From Lathyrus oleraceus (Eukaryota; Streptophyta; Magnoliopsida; Fabales; Fabaceae), in NCBI RefSeq assembly GCF_024323335.1, contig NC_066581.1, forward strand, positions 176,941,330-177,005,329: 64,000 nt of DNA. Reading direction: 5' to 3'. Of this stretch, positions 20,307 through 31,471 are shown in pieces. Every line of letters begins with the position of its first letter. Position 1 is the first letter of the stretch. Below the pieces are notes generated by a model. It ran no database searches, had not been told where the DNA came from, and saw nothing but the letters and a program-made list of their open reading frames with translations. The position numbers were made by a program, and so were the translations under genes.

Positions 20307-21184
20307 TGTGAGTGAATCTTTCCATTTCGATAGGTTTTGTATGATGTCAAAACTAGGAATTATCGTTTATGTATATTGAATGGTATCATCCAAGTCTATG
20401 TGTGAATTTTAGAGTTCTTTCATTAGGAAGCATGTCAACATTGTTGGAAATGGTTTGGAAAAGGGTTAAAACATTGTGTTGACTTGAAAAATGGATTTGT
20501 GTGAAACTTTTCACATTACAGGTCGACACATGCGAACATCGGTCGACACATAGCTCATTTGCAAAATGCATAGGTCGACACATTGTAGAAACAAGTAGAC
20601 ACATACAATAAATTATTAAAGCCTAAAAGGTTATGTTTTATGAGTTGGCTAAACAGGTCGACCTATAGGTAGCACATTGACTTAATAGGTCGACACATGA
20701 CGTTAGACAAGTTGACACATTGCTCCAATAGGTCAACACATGGCTCGTACAGGTCAACCTATTGAACAAAAATGTTGAAAAATTGCTCTTGTTTTCATTC
20801 CTTTTGCATTCCGATTGCTTTCTATTGGCACATACATATAAATTCCATATACATGCATTATTCTCTAGTAAGGTTTCTAGAGTGAGTAAAATCTTCATGA
20901 ATACAGGATTTCAAAGCATCTCATCATCTTCAATTCAATCTATGCATACACACAATCAAACTACACATAATAATTTTTTGATTGGGTACCATCTAGATTA
21001 GTTGATAACGTCCAATTAGGTTTGTTGTATCGAGAATATTAGGTTGAGATCTTTGAGAGATTCAAATCAGAAAACCGAGGAGGGGTTTTCCTTCAAGATC
21101 TTTAGGGTTTTAAGGTTTTGGACAAGATTGTGAAATTCGGATCAGATCGAGTGAAAGCCTTAGGACTAGGTGTGTCGTGCAAGG
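20307..21184 (+). repeat. LTR of fragment X, truncated by Ogre-B
   Basis: Begins TGTGAGTGAATC after the polypurine tract and runs 878 bp to the Ogre-B insertion point. Its middle holds a cluster of GGTCGACACAT words. No gene is present. Confidence 0.6.
20521..20763 (+). repeat. Cluster of GGTCGACACAT repeats
   Basis: About nine irregularly spaced copies of an 11-bp word with core GTCGAC: 20521, 20541, 20573, 20656, 20688 and variants near 20593, 20710, 20731 and 20752. Variants mostly read GTTGAC or GTCAAC, which are the CpG-decay products of GTCGAC. This may be an LTR enhancer array. Confidence 0.6.
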
Positions 21185-22871
21185 TGTAACGGTAAGTTCA
21201 TGACCATTAAGATATAGATAAACTTAACGTCAATAAAACCAAAGTCACCACCGCGCTTTTATTTTATCCAAAGGAAAAGGGAAAAAGTACGAACAAAACC
21301 CAAAGATAAAAAGTTTTCAAGTCAAAACTAATAAAATGCCAGAGATTACATGTAAGGGGGTTGGTTACACAGAGGGAAGGTGTTAGCACCCAAAGTGACA
21401 TAGGTACTCCTAGGGAGCCCTTTCTTCTGTGTGTATGTGTTTTTGGTATAAAAGATGATGTTTGTAATAAATAGAGTGTGGGGATGAGAAAAGAATTCAT
21501 TAATTATATTTTTGTGTTTGACAAGATCTTCGAACTTGAGCCTACGTACCAACATAAAATGAGGGATGAAAACCTCGTAGTTCGTGGTATCAATTTCAAA
21601 GTGAATGGGTTGCTTCTAACAAAAATTTAAATTTAAAAGAGGCACAAAATGGCCTAAAAGAATTTTGAAATTTTATGAAGGGAATAACAGACCTGACACA
21701 TAGCCTGCAGTCTGAATGCAAAATAGAATGTTATGACATTCATTATTGACTGCTAATATTGGTGTATAGACTGGTTGGTCTGTTACAGTTCACCCATCTG
21801 TAATGTTGAGACAGGTGATGTTCAATTCAATGTTGTGACATCATGCTGATAACTCGGCAGGATCAATAAACATAAGGGCTATGTTTGATCTCTACTATGT
21901 CTTTGCACTAGATGGACAAAACTGGATGTTCTTCTTTCCAAGGTGGTATATTAGCAGATGTCTTGACATCTGTGACTGGGTGCATATGAGTACTAGGTTT
22001 AAATTTTTATAATTGTCTTGCTGTATTTAGTAACATTGTTGGATCAGATGTCATGACTTCATGTAGAACATCTGAACTCTGACTATACCAAAATTTCAGA
22101 TACCACACACAAAAAGAAAATGATCAAAGGGTAGACCTAATCTCATTCATACTTGTATTGGTTCATGAACCAATTAGCCTTAGGATATTTAGATGTCATA
22201 GGCTAATGAGAGGAATAGGACAAAAAGGAATTGAAGATGAAGAGGGAGGGCAGATGAGACAAACACAAATTGATCATGGGAGGAGTTTTGCCAAATTAAA
22301 ATCATTCATTCATTTTGGAAGATGAAATGTACATTTCATCAATCCCCAAAATCCAATGATTTTAATCCAACAAAAGTCAAATCAACCTTGACCAAGGCCC
22401 AAACACATAGTCAAACTTCACAAGTCAATAAAAATGTCTCAACACAATTTATTCATAATTAAGCAATTAAAAATCAAATTAAAATGCATTAAATTAAATT
22501 ATGCTTTATCAAAAACCTAAAACCTCTTCAAAACAACAAATAAATGGCCAAGAGATTTATCATAGGTCAAACAAGGTCAAACGACGTTGGGGAAATTTTT
22601 TCACTATTTTTGAAAAGTCAAAAGTATTTTTAAACAATTAAAAATATACACAAAAACAATTAAATCATGAAAAATATCAATATTGATCCAAAAAATAATT
22701 TTAATTCAGAAAATGAAACGGAAAAATATTTGAATTTTTTTTGTGAAAGTCTCATATTTTTTGGATCAATAATGAAATTAATATAAATTAATGAAAATAA
22801 TGCAAATAAAAGAAATTAACAGGAATTTAAAAAAATGTGGACCATCTGATCTCCCTCATTAATTGAGGTGG
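21185..22871 (-). repeat. Ogre-B LTR, left part
   Basis: Begins TGTAACGG (plus orientation), aligning with the Ogre-D LTR start TGTAGCGG, followed by GTCACCACCG, a purine run, GGTGTTAGCACCC, a TACT hairpin and CCTACGTACC. The bases before it (CAAGG, 21180-21184) would be one target-site copy; the partner lies outside the window. Ogre-C interrupts it at 22871/22872. No gene is seen. Confidence 0.75.
21401..21412. promoter_or_regulatory. Conserved LTR hairpin, AGTA tetraloop (Ogre-B)
   Basis: TAGG/CCTA stem around TACT, extended by one mismatch and one further pair. This is the weakest of the set. Confidence 0.45.
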
Positions 22872-25779
22872 TGTTGCACCCCAAAATTTGCCCTCTATTT
22901 TTAACTCTAACCAATTTTTTGTTTCACATTCATTTGCATCATCTTCATAGCATAACATTTTTTTTCTGTCTTAATATTAGCCGAAATAATTTCTCGGAAT
23001 TTACAAACAGACTGGTCAAATTAACTTTTTAACTGTGCCTAAAATTAGTCAACGAAAAAATGTCAAGTTTAAGTTTGCAAATGTCGGTAACATTAATCTG
23101 CGGTTCACGTGGTTTAATTTGACATGCTAAAAATAATTTTACGACTATTTTTGGTCATATGTTGATCAGTCTGAGCAGTTTAAACGGTCATAATTTTTAT
23201 TTCAAAATCCGACCAAACGCTGTATTTTTCCGAGTCATTTATTTCGCGCTGATTATTTTGACATGTTCATTTTATTTTTTCGAGCATTTTTGTGCCTGAC
23301 TTTTTTTTTTTTTTGAGTCTATTTATTTTTATATTGGGTCTAGAATAAATAAATAGGTTAATTAGTTTTTATTTTAATTTTAACTATTTTAATTATTTAA
23401 CTTTATTCAGTTTTTAATTTAATATTGGGCTTCAAAATAAACTTAGGCCCATTATCATTAACCTAATTTGTTCCTATATATATTTACTAGCATGACTGAT
23501 AGGAAGAGGCCGAAAGACAGAACAAAAAAGAGAAACTGAGAGTGGCTGATCTATACTATCGTACACACAGTTTGGTAATAGTTTATATATGATATATACT
23601 TTATCTATTTTGTTGATATATTTGTTACTGTGTTTCAAATACATGTTCATATATGTAACTAGTGTGTTAAATATATATATATATATATATATATATTTCT
23701 ATTTTATGTTATAATTTGATTATGTTTTCGGATCGGATCGTGTCAATACGCCGTTTTCACATATACGTGTATGAGGCGTGACATTTGTGTTATCCGATCC
23801 AGTTGCGATGATCGCAATTTTGCGCTAGCAACGCCGTTGTTTTTTTTTAATTCATATTTCTTTTATATACATATATTTAGATCTACACATTTTTTTTCAT
23901 AACTAACTACCCTGATTTTTCCTAAACCCTGACAATTTCGCCACAAACTCTAAATTTCAAACCTAAAACTTTAACCGTGTTGTTTCCTGTAAACCATAAA
24001 CCTTTTCTTAAACCTTAACAAACCTTATTATTATTTCCTATTTTCGCTCATATTTATGTTATTCATACACTGTAACTGCTTCGCCCTTGTAATATTTTAA
24101 GTTTTAACTTGTAATATTTTCAGTTTTACTTTTCGCCATCTTTATTATGTAACTGCACCAAAGCGTTGTAATAATTAGGGTTTTATTTTCTGCCATTTAT
24201 TTTTCTGCCATTTAAATTCCTGCCCTTGATCCTATATTAACTGCGTGGTTTAGTAATGTAGGGCGTGAAAACCTACTAAATTAATTATTTAATATTTTTC
24301 TATAACCTTTATATTTTTTGTAAATAAATAATAAATACTAACTATTTTAATAACTTTTTTTTATTACCTACTTATAATAATAAATCCTTATATTTTGTAA
24401 ATAAAATCTAATTGACCATTTTTCTAATTGAATAATAATAAATAAACCTATTAATCTAATAATTTGATATTTTCTATAATCTTTATTTATTTTGTAAATA
24501 ACTAACTTAATTTTTTTTTCATATAACTCTTTTATTTTATAATTTGTACATTAATGTATTTTAAATTCTTTTATTATTACTAATTTATTTTAAACTCATA
24601 TTTTTCTAATAACTTCTAAAAAAAAAAATCTAACTTGTTTAACCTAAAATAATTTCTTTTAAAATTCTAACATTTTTATTATCACTTTATTATTATTGTT
24701 ATTTTATTATTGCTTTATTACCATTGTTTATTTATTATTTTATTATTATTTGCTTTTATCTATTCTATTTTTGCTTCATTATTTTCCTTATTTTAATTTT
24801 GTTTTATTTATAATATTAGGAACAAATGTATAGGTTGTAAATTTATTCTTTCTCGCCTGATTATTATGTATCTGTCCCATAGCCATGTAATAGTTTATGA
24901 ATTTATTTTTCTTGCTTTTATTTTTGTAAATATTTATTGCGTGGTTAGTAATTTAGGGAGTGCAAAAAAACTAACTGTAAATAATTAAACTTAGAAAATT
25001 AAATTCAAGACAAATATCTGAAAAATAACACTCACACACGTAAGTCGATCTTTGATCGCCATCTGTACTTCCTAGGGTATTCCTCTTGGTTGCCTTCTTT
25101 AAATGGTCAAGTCCCTCGAAAATAGGGGTGTCTTAAGCAAAGTCCCTTCAAACAGAAAAATCATCAAGTCCCTATAAACTTAAAAGATCAAGTCCCTACG
25201 AGGTTGCCTACGATATAATGATCTTGTCCCTTCGGTAAATATGATGATAGTCCCTACGAGTTGCTAAAGACACCCCTTATGTTGCCTTCATTGACCATAC
25301 GATGACCCTACGCCCGTCCCTTAAACACATCCAAGGTAATGACTACCTATTCCTTAATAATAGGGACAGTCTTACCATTGAAAGAATATACGAGAACACG
25401 AAAGACTTAATCTAGGGTAGGTATCTCATAGTTACTTGCTCACACTTTTCAAAATTACTTTTACACCTCACAATTTCTAAACTAGGCTTTGTATACACCC
25501 ATACGAGGGTCATTACAAAGTACTTAAAGAAATTTTTCTAATCACACACTACACTCTTGCAAACAAACAAAGTGAGCTAAGTAACTAAGAGCCCATGGAT
25601 AACCATGGATATAAAGGGTGCTAATACCTTCCCTTTGTATAACCTACCCCCCGAACTCAAAATCTTTTTAAGGTCTTTCCTGTTCTTTTATGTCCTGTCC
25701 TTTTGGATAAAATAAAAGTCGGTGGCGACTCTTGCTATCCGCAACATTTAACTAAAGTCAGTTCTCCCACCGTGTTACA
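22872..25779 (+). repeat. Ogre-C 5' LTR
   Basis: 2908 bp, from TGTTGCACCCC to GTGTTACA. A TATA-like CTATATATATTT lies at 23474-23485, followed by a likely transcribed leader. It includes an AT dinucleotide run near 23672-23694, longer than in the 3' copy, and many T-rich tracts. No gene is seen. Confidence 0.95.
25593..25608. promoter_or_regulatory. Conserved-position LTR hairpin, ATAA loop (Ogre-C 5' LTR)
   Basis: CCATGG/CCATGG stem around ATAA, immediately before the GGGTGCTAATACC box. It holds the position that has AGTA-loop hairpins in the other families. The 3' LTR copy is at 37355-37370. Confidence 0.6.
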
Positions 25780-25783
25780 GAAC

Positions 25784-25801
25784 TGGCGACTCTGCTGGGG
25801 A
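25784..25801 (+). other. Ogre-C primer binding site
   Basis: TGGCGACTCTGCTGGGGA, four bases after the LTR end. This is the typical Ogre-type site (tRNA-Arg as reported for the group, from memory). Confidence 0.8.
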
Positions 25802-26429
25802 TTTAATAAAAGAGGGGTACCCTTAGGAATTAGATCACTTTAAAATTGTTTGCCTTGTTTGCTTTATACTTATCTGTTGGGTGCTCTTATGTGTGAAAGA
25901 CCCTAACTCGGATCTAGTGTACCTTAGGTAAATGGCAATAGACCAAGGAAACTGTACGGCGTATATCGATATGGTTGATCTGGTGGCCATAGTTAGTGTG
26001 ACTTCTTGGTTGGTGCTTATGTTCCTTAAGCAAGTTGAGGATAATATGAGGCTGCCATATGTTGTCAATACACTAACTGACTTTTAGAACCCTAGTCATC
26101 CCATCTTGGCCTTTAGAATGTAGTGAGATAACCGGCTTTGGTGAAGACTGAAGTTGGTTGATACTCGATACTACACTCATTGAGATCCTAAACTTGGAGG
26201 GTTTTGGTTGGCAAGTAAGTTGCCTACTGAACAACCACCCTTGTGAAGGATCAATGATTTTGAGATCCCTTAGAACCTGGTTACTTTTGTAAGACAGGAT
26301 GAATCAACTAAACTGCAGGGGAGGGTACTTACCTTTAAACCTCATGCAAGCCTTCAAACCTAGGGCTATTGTGTGACTTGTTTGTGTGTGCCACATGTTT
26401 GTGATTGAGCATAACATCATAGCATCATC
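25802..26429 (+). other. Ogre-C leader
   Basis: About 630 bp of untranslated leader. Its end (26398-26450) is rich in GCAT words and is followed by a pyrimidine stretch and TTGCAG (AG at 26500-26501), which looks like a splice acceptor in front of ORF1. No donor is identified with confidence. Confidence 0.5.
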
Positions 26430-27842
26430 ATGCATCATAAGCATAGCATTTTCACTAACCATTTCAAGGACCAAAGAATTTATCTTTGTTCTTTGTTGCA
26501 GGTCACCGCTTCTGCTCGTAGGAATACTATCCGGATCAACTTTGTAGGAATACCTCCTAAGCTTAAGGAATTGGTCTCTCAAGTTTCTGAAAACTCCCAG
26601 TTCATCAAGAGGCATGGTCACCTACTGGATCTAGTCACTTCAGGGTTCAATGAAGACATGATGAGTGTCCTGTTTCAGTTCTTTGACCCTAAACATCATT
26701 GCTTCACATTTCCCGACTATCAGCTGGTTGCTACAATGGAAGAGTTCTCCAAGCTTATGGGTATACCTATTCTTGATCAGAAACCCTTCACAGGCTTGGA
26801 AAAAGAGCCTAAACCTGAAGTCATTGTTGCAGCCTTACATTTAAAGAAATCAGACATTGTCCTAGAAACAAGGAGTGGAGTTAAAGGTATTCTTGCTAAG
26901 GTATTGATGGAGAAAGCTCAAGTATTCCTGAAGGCTATGAGTTATGATGCTTTTGAGGAGATCTTAGCCCTATTGATTTATGGCTTAGTACTGTTCCCCA
27001 ATCCAGACCAGTTCATAGACGTACACGCCATCAACATATTTCTGACTCGCAATCCAGTGCCTACATTACTTGGAGACATCTTACACTCTCTTCATACCCG
27101 TACTACGAAGGCACGGGGAACTCTGATGTGTTGCATACCTCTATTATCTAGGTGGTTTATTTCTCACCTTCCTCGATCAGTGATGAAGAATGAACAAGGG
27201 TTCAGGTGGTCCAAGAGGATTATGTCACTTTCTCATTCAGATATTCATTGGTGCTCTAGATCTATGGAGAATGTTACCATCATTGACCGTTGTAGGGAGT
27301 TCCCTAATGTGCCACTCCTTGGCATAAGAGGGGGCATTACCTACAACCCTTCTTTAGCTCTACATCAGTTTGGTTACGCTCGGACTGATGGTCCTCATGA
27401 CATGCTTATTCAGGGTATTATGTTTGACTACGACAACGATCTTCAAGGTTACCGTCAAAGGTTCATACGAGCATGGGGTAAAGTGAACAAGGTTGACAGC
27501 AAGACTCTGGAACCCAAGTACACTATTCCTATGGAACCATATCCCAGATGGGTACGATCTCGTGCTCAGACTCTTATGATGCCATATCCTGCTATCCTGC
27601 CAGTTACCATGGAGCCTGTTGCTGAAGGAGATACTTCTTACATCATTCTTCATCCAGACATGCCCACTGACATGGAAGAGTTACAGAGGTCCTAGATCCA
27701 GTTGAAGGAGCAAAGAGATACTTTTGAGACTCATTACAAGGCAAGTCAGGAAAGAGTCCTGGAGCTAACAAAACAACTTCACGAGGAGCGGAATCTCAAC
27801 TCATACCTCAACACAAAGAGGAAACGTCCATGGGAGACTTAA
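26430..27842 (+). pseudogene. Ogre-C ORF1, plant-mobile-domain-like protein (one stop)
   Basis: The extra ORF found before gag in Ogre elements. From about codon 25 it shows a globular domain with HHCFTFPDYQL, a leucine-rich ALLIYGLVLFP segment and EFPNVPLLG blocks. These match the Ogre-E ORF1 and resemble the plant mobile domain (DUF7745-type) family. It may be a host-derived DNA- or particle-associated protein; the function is unknown. TAG at 27693-27695 interrupts it before a charged coiled-coil tail that continues in frame to TAA at 27842. The listed ATG lies upstream of a splice-acceptor-like TTGCAG, so the true first exon may differ. Confidence 0.75.
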
Positions 27843-28052
27843 AACCCCATTTTTTGTATTCATTTCATTTTTATTGTAAGCCTAAGGGGCAAACAAGTTT
27901 ATTACTAATAAAAGTTTACTTTTTGGTGGTTTAAACAAATTAAAATCCTACGGTCCTTGAAAACATTGCATAAGCATCTGCATACCATATTATTGCATCA
28001 CAGGTTTCTCATGAACAGGTATCTTATCTTCTCGCTGTTTATTTCAGCAGAA

Positions 28053-30131
28053 ATGGCTCTTGAACAGACTGTCAAAGATCTCCAGGCTCAGAATGCACAA
28101 TTCCAAGAGTTGATTCTGAACTTGTCCAAGGGGCAAGATGAGTTGAAGACATTGCTGGCTAAGAAGAAGAAGAAGACTAGAAGATCAGGAGGCCTTATCA
28201 ATCTGGGAAGAAGATTCAGAGGCCCTATCAAGACAAAGGAACAGGTTGATGATTATGAGTCTGAAAATTCTGAGAAAGAGGGAGGTAGTCCCCATGATAC
28301 TGTGGGAGATTCTGATTCTGAAGCAAATTATTATCATGATCCTAATGAAGATAAGTACAAGATGCTGGTGGATAGAATGAATGCTATGGAGTTACGAAAA
28401 TCTTCTGGGCTGGATTTTGAAGATCTGAGTTTAATATCTGGAGTGGTTATACCTATTGGTTTCAAGGTTCCTGCTTTTGTGGTGTATGATGGTGTCTCAT
28501 GTCCCAAGCTGCATTTAAGATCCTATGTCCGGAGGATTCAACCACATACTGCTGATAAGAAGTTATGGATTCATTTCTTCCAAGAGAGCTTGTCTGGAGC
28601 TCAATTGGAATGGTACTATCAATTGGAGAGTGTCAATATCTGTGATTGGAATGATCTTGCTGAGGCCTTCTACAGGCAATACCAATACAATGCTGATTTA
28701 GCACCTACTCGCATGTAGCTACAAAGCATGTCAATGGGTGCTAAGGAGAATTTCAAGGAGTATGCCCAGAAATGGAGAGACCTGGCTGGCAGAGTTCAAC
28801 CTCCTCTGACTGACAGGGAGCTAGTGGATATGTTTATGAGTACGCTGAATAGTCCTTTCTATAGTCACCTCATTGGAAGCTCATCATCTGGTTTCACTGA
28901 GCTGATAATGACTGGAGATCGTGTGGAAAGTGGTATAAGAAGTGGTAAGATACAAGTGGGTGCCTCTTCATCAAGCACTGCAAAGAAGCCCCCTAGTGGA
29001 AAGAAGGAGTCTAATGCTGTGTATGGTCAACCTGGCCGTAACAGAAGTCACCAATCCGTAGGAGCAGTTCACATTTCTAATCCTACTCCTGCAACACCAG
29101 AGCTACCACAGAGTAATCAACAGAAGCCTAGAAGACAATTCACCAAGATCAACATGTCACTGGCCCAAGCCTTGCAACACATGTTGAAAGGGGAACTCAT
29201 TACTTTGAAGGACCCTCCTCAGAATCCTAATACTTCCTCTCCTCGGTACAATCCTAATGCACGATGTGCCTATCATTCTAATTGTCCGGGACATGACACC
29301 AACAATTGCTGGGTGCTGAAAAATAAGATTCAAGATATGATTGAAGCTGGGGAGATTGAATTTGACCCTCCTGGGACTCCAAATGTGATTACTGCTCCCA
29401 TGCCCAATCATGAGAAGACTGTTAATGCTGTTGATGAAGTTTCATATGTTTCCTCAGTAGCAGATGTGACTACTCCCTTATCTATTATCAAGAAGAAGCT
29501 GGTGCAGGCTGGATTCTTTCCAGGTTGCAACGAAGACTGTTTTTATTGTGCCTACAAACCTGATAGCTGCTGGAAGTTGAAAGATGGTATTCAACGCCTC
29601 ATGGACAATTACACTATATTGTTTGAGAGAACTCCTTCTGTGGAAAGTATGTGTGAACACCTAACTCGAGGTAAGAAGTTTGAAGATGTGGATATGGTTG
29701 ATAAAGTGCCAGTGAAGATTACCTCCAAAGGCCCTGTCAAGATCACTTCCAAGGGTCCTATCAAAATTACTGCTGAAGGCCTGGTGAAGACTGTTGCTGA
29801 AGTTAGAGTGCCTCCCATGATTATTACCACTCCTGGCCCGATTCCTTATACTTCGGATAAAGCTATACCCTGGAATTACGGTTCTGATGTTTATATCCAT
29901 GGTGTTAAGCAGGAACCTTTGACTGATACACCTGTTACTGATGATAACCTTGATGTTGATAATATTGCTGGATCTAGTAAGATCACCAGAAGTGGAAGAA
30001 TTCTCTCTCCTCCAGCTACCTCAAAAAATACAGTTCCTCCAACTACTACCTCCACTTCTGAGCCAAGTACTGATGCTCGAGGCAAAGGTCCTGTGGTTGA
30101 ACTTGTGCAAGCTGAAGCACCGACTGCTTAA
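28053..30131 (+). pseudogene. gag: Ogre-C Gag (stop inside capsid region)
   Basis: Particle protein. ATG at 28053 follows a pyrimidine-rich CAGCAG. An N-terminal coiled coil and Lys-rich patch come first, then a Tat-type capsid with a FFQESLSGAQLEWY block, TAG at 28716-28718, and the remaining capsid (KEYAQKWRDLA). A modified zinc motif (C, H, GH and C within CAYHSNCPGHDTNNC) lies near 29269-29313, with a second Cys-rich CFYCAYKPDSC near 29540-29570. Three short KITSKGP-type repeats occur near 29710-29780. The frame ends at TAA 30129-30131, and the protease region continues in the same frame after it. Confidence 0.85.
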
Positions 30132-30146
30132 AATCTCTCTAAACAG

Positions 30147-31258
30147 ATGGAAGAAGTGCTGAAGATCATTCGTAAGAGTGAGTATGATATTGTTGACCAG
30201 TTGGGGCATACTCCCTCCAAAATTTCCATGTTGTCTTTGTTGCTGTGTTCTGAGGCTCATGCTAAAGCCTTGATCAAATTCTTAAGGACTGCTCATGTAC
30301 CAAATGAAATTTCTGTGGATCAATTTGAAAATTGTGTTGCACATCTGACTTATGATAATGGGTTAGGTTTTTTTGATGCTGACTTGACTCCTGCCAAAAG
30401 AAACCATAACAGAGCTTTACATATCTCCATTGAATGTAGGGGCACTAGCTTGACTCATGTGTTGATAGACAATGGCTCTTCATTGAATGTACTTCCCAAA
30501 GAGGTTCTGAAAAAGCTCAGTCCTGAAGATGTTGTGTTAAGACCAAGTAATATAGTGGTGAGAGCCTTTGATGGTTCAAGAAGAGTGGTGCATGGAGAAA
30601 TAGATCTCCCGATCAAAGTAGGCTCTCAAGTCTTCGATTCTACCTTCTATGTAATGGATATTCGTCCTGCGTACTCTTGTTTGCTTGGGCGCCCCTAGAT
30701 CCATGGGGCAGGTGTTGTGACCTCCACTATACATCAGAAGCTGAGATATCCAGTGAAGGGAAAGATCGTAACTGTTTATGGAGAGGAAGAATATATGGTC
30801 AGTCATGTGAATACATTTAAGTATGTTGAAGTGGAAGGTGAATATGTTGAGACTCCTTGCCAGACATTTGAAGTAGTTCCTTGGGTCGTTCCCGCTACTG
30901 AAGCTACTCCTGTGGTTAAAAGAGTTCCTGTGGTTACCAGAGTACCTCCTACGATGGCTTCCCTCAAAGATGCTAGAGTTGTGGTTGAAGAAGGTGGTTG
31001 TACTATTTGGGGTCAGCTTCCCGACATTCCTTACAAGTCTGACAAGTTTGGTTTGGGTTTCACTGCAGAGTCCTAGAAGGCTGTTCGTCGTGCTCGTGCT
31101 GTTCGTATCACCAATCAAGGGAACATGAAAGATCAAATCAATGTTGTGGGTGACTATAATGAAGACTACAATCTGGATAACTAGATTTTTCCTACTGTGG
31201 GTGATGGGCTCAACAATTGGAAGACTGAAGACGTTATTCCTATCTCCTTTAGTCAGGA
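30147..31258 (+). pseudogene. Ogre-C protease region (three stops)
   Basis: Continues the gag frame. A retropepsin fold starts near 30400, with the active-site triplet as DNG in VLIDNGSSLNV (30465-30497); Ogre-E has DTG at the same place. The flap and ending (AYSCLLGRP) follow. TAG at 30696-30698 falls where Ogre-E has Trp. Further TAGs are at 31074-31076 and 31182-31184; the latter aligns with a Trp in Ogre-A. The exon ends with GA at 31257-31258, just before the intron donor. Confidence 0.82.
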
Positions 31259-31471
31259 GTAAATACTATTACTGCGTTGTTATTTTTAAGCCTTGTGCCT
31301 TACCCGGGGCACAATGGTATGCTTGTTTCGGGATGTCATTTCATTTGCATACTTCATTCAATAAAAATCAATGGACGTTTCGTTTTCGTAAATATTGGGC
31401 TCTTTGTTTTTCTTTTATTTTATTTTCATCAGCTATGTGTTCTTACACACACCCACATCACTAAAATGCAG
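31259..31471 (+). other. Ogre-type intron between protease and pol (Ogre-C)
   Basis: Donor GA|GTAAAT (GT at 31259-31260); acceptor AATGCAG (AG at 31470-31471); 213 nt, T-rich. Joining GA with the following A restores one frame into the pol exon. Unspliced, TAA at 31260-31262 stops translation. Confidence 0.72.

Larger units (their letters stand above)
19451..21184 (+). mobile_element. Fragment X: 3' end of a SIRE-like copia element
   Basis: Contains the C-terminal end of a third ORF, a 3' non-coding region, a polypurine tract and an LTR starting at 20307. The tract context (GACATCATAAAAAAGGGG) aligns with the complete SIRE (GTCATCATCAAAAAGGGG). The LTR is cut at 21184 by Ogre-B. The left boundary against the Ogre-A LTR is unresolved (19.45-19.56 kb). 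Confidence 0.65.

Noticed and set aside
28716..28718. TAG in Ogre-C gag as programmed read-through or an altered genetic code
   Set aside because: Other TAGs in the same element occur at conserved Trp positions and beside deletions; decay is the simpler reading.
30465..30497. DNG instead of DTG in the Ogre-C protease as an inactivating mutation
   Set aside because: As I recall, DNG is seen in plant Tat-type proteases, so it may be a natural variant; Ogre-E has DTG.
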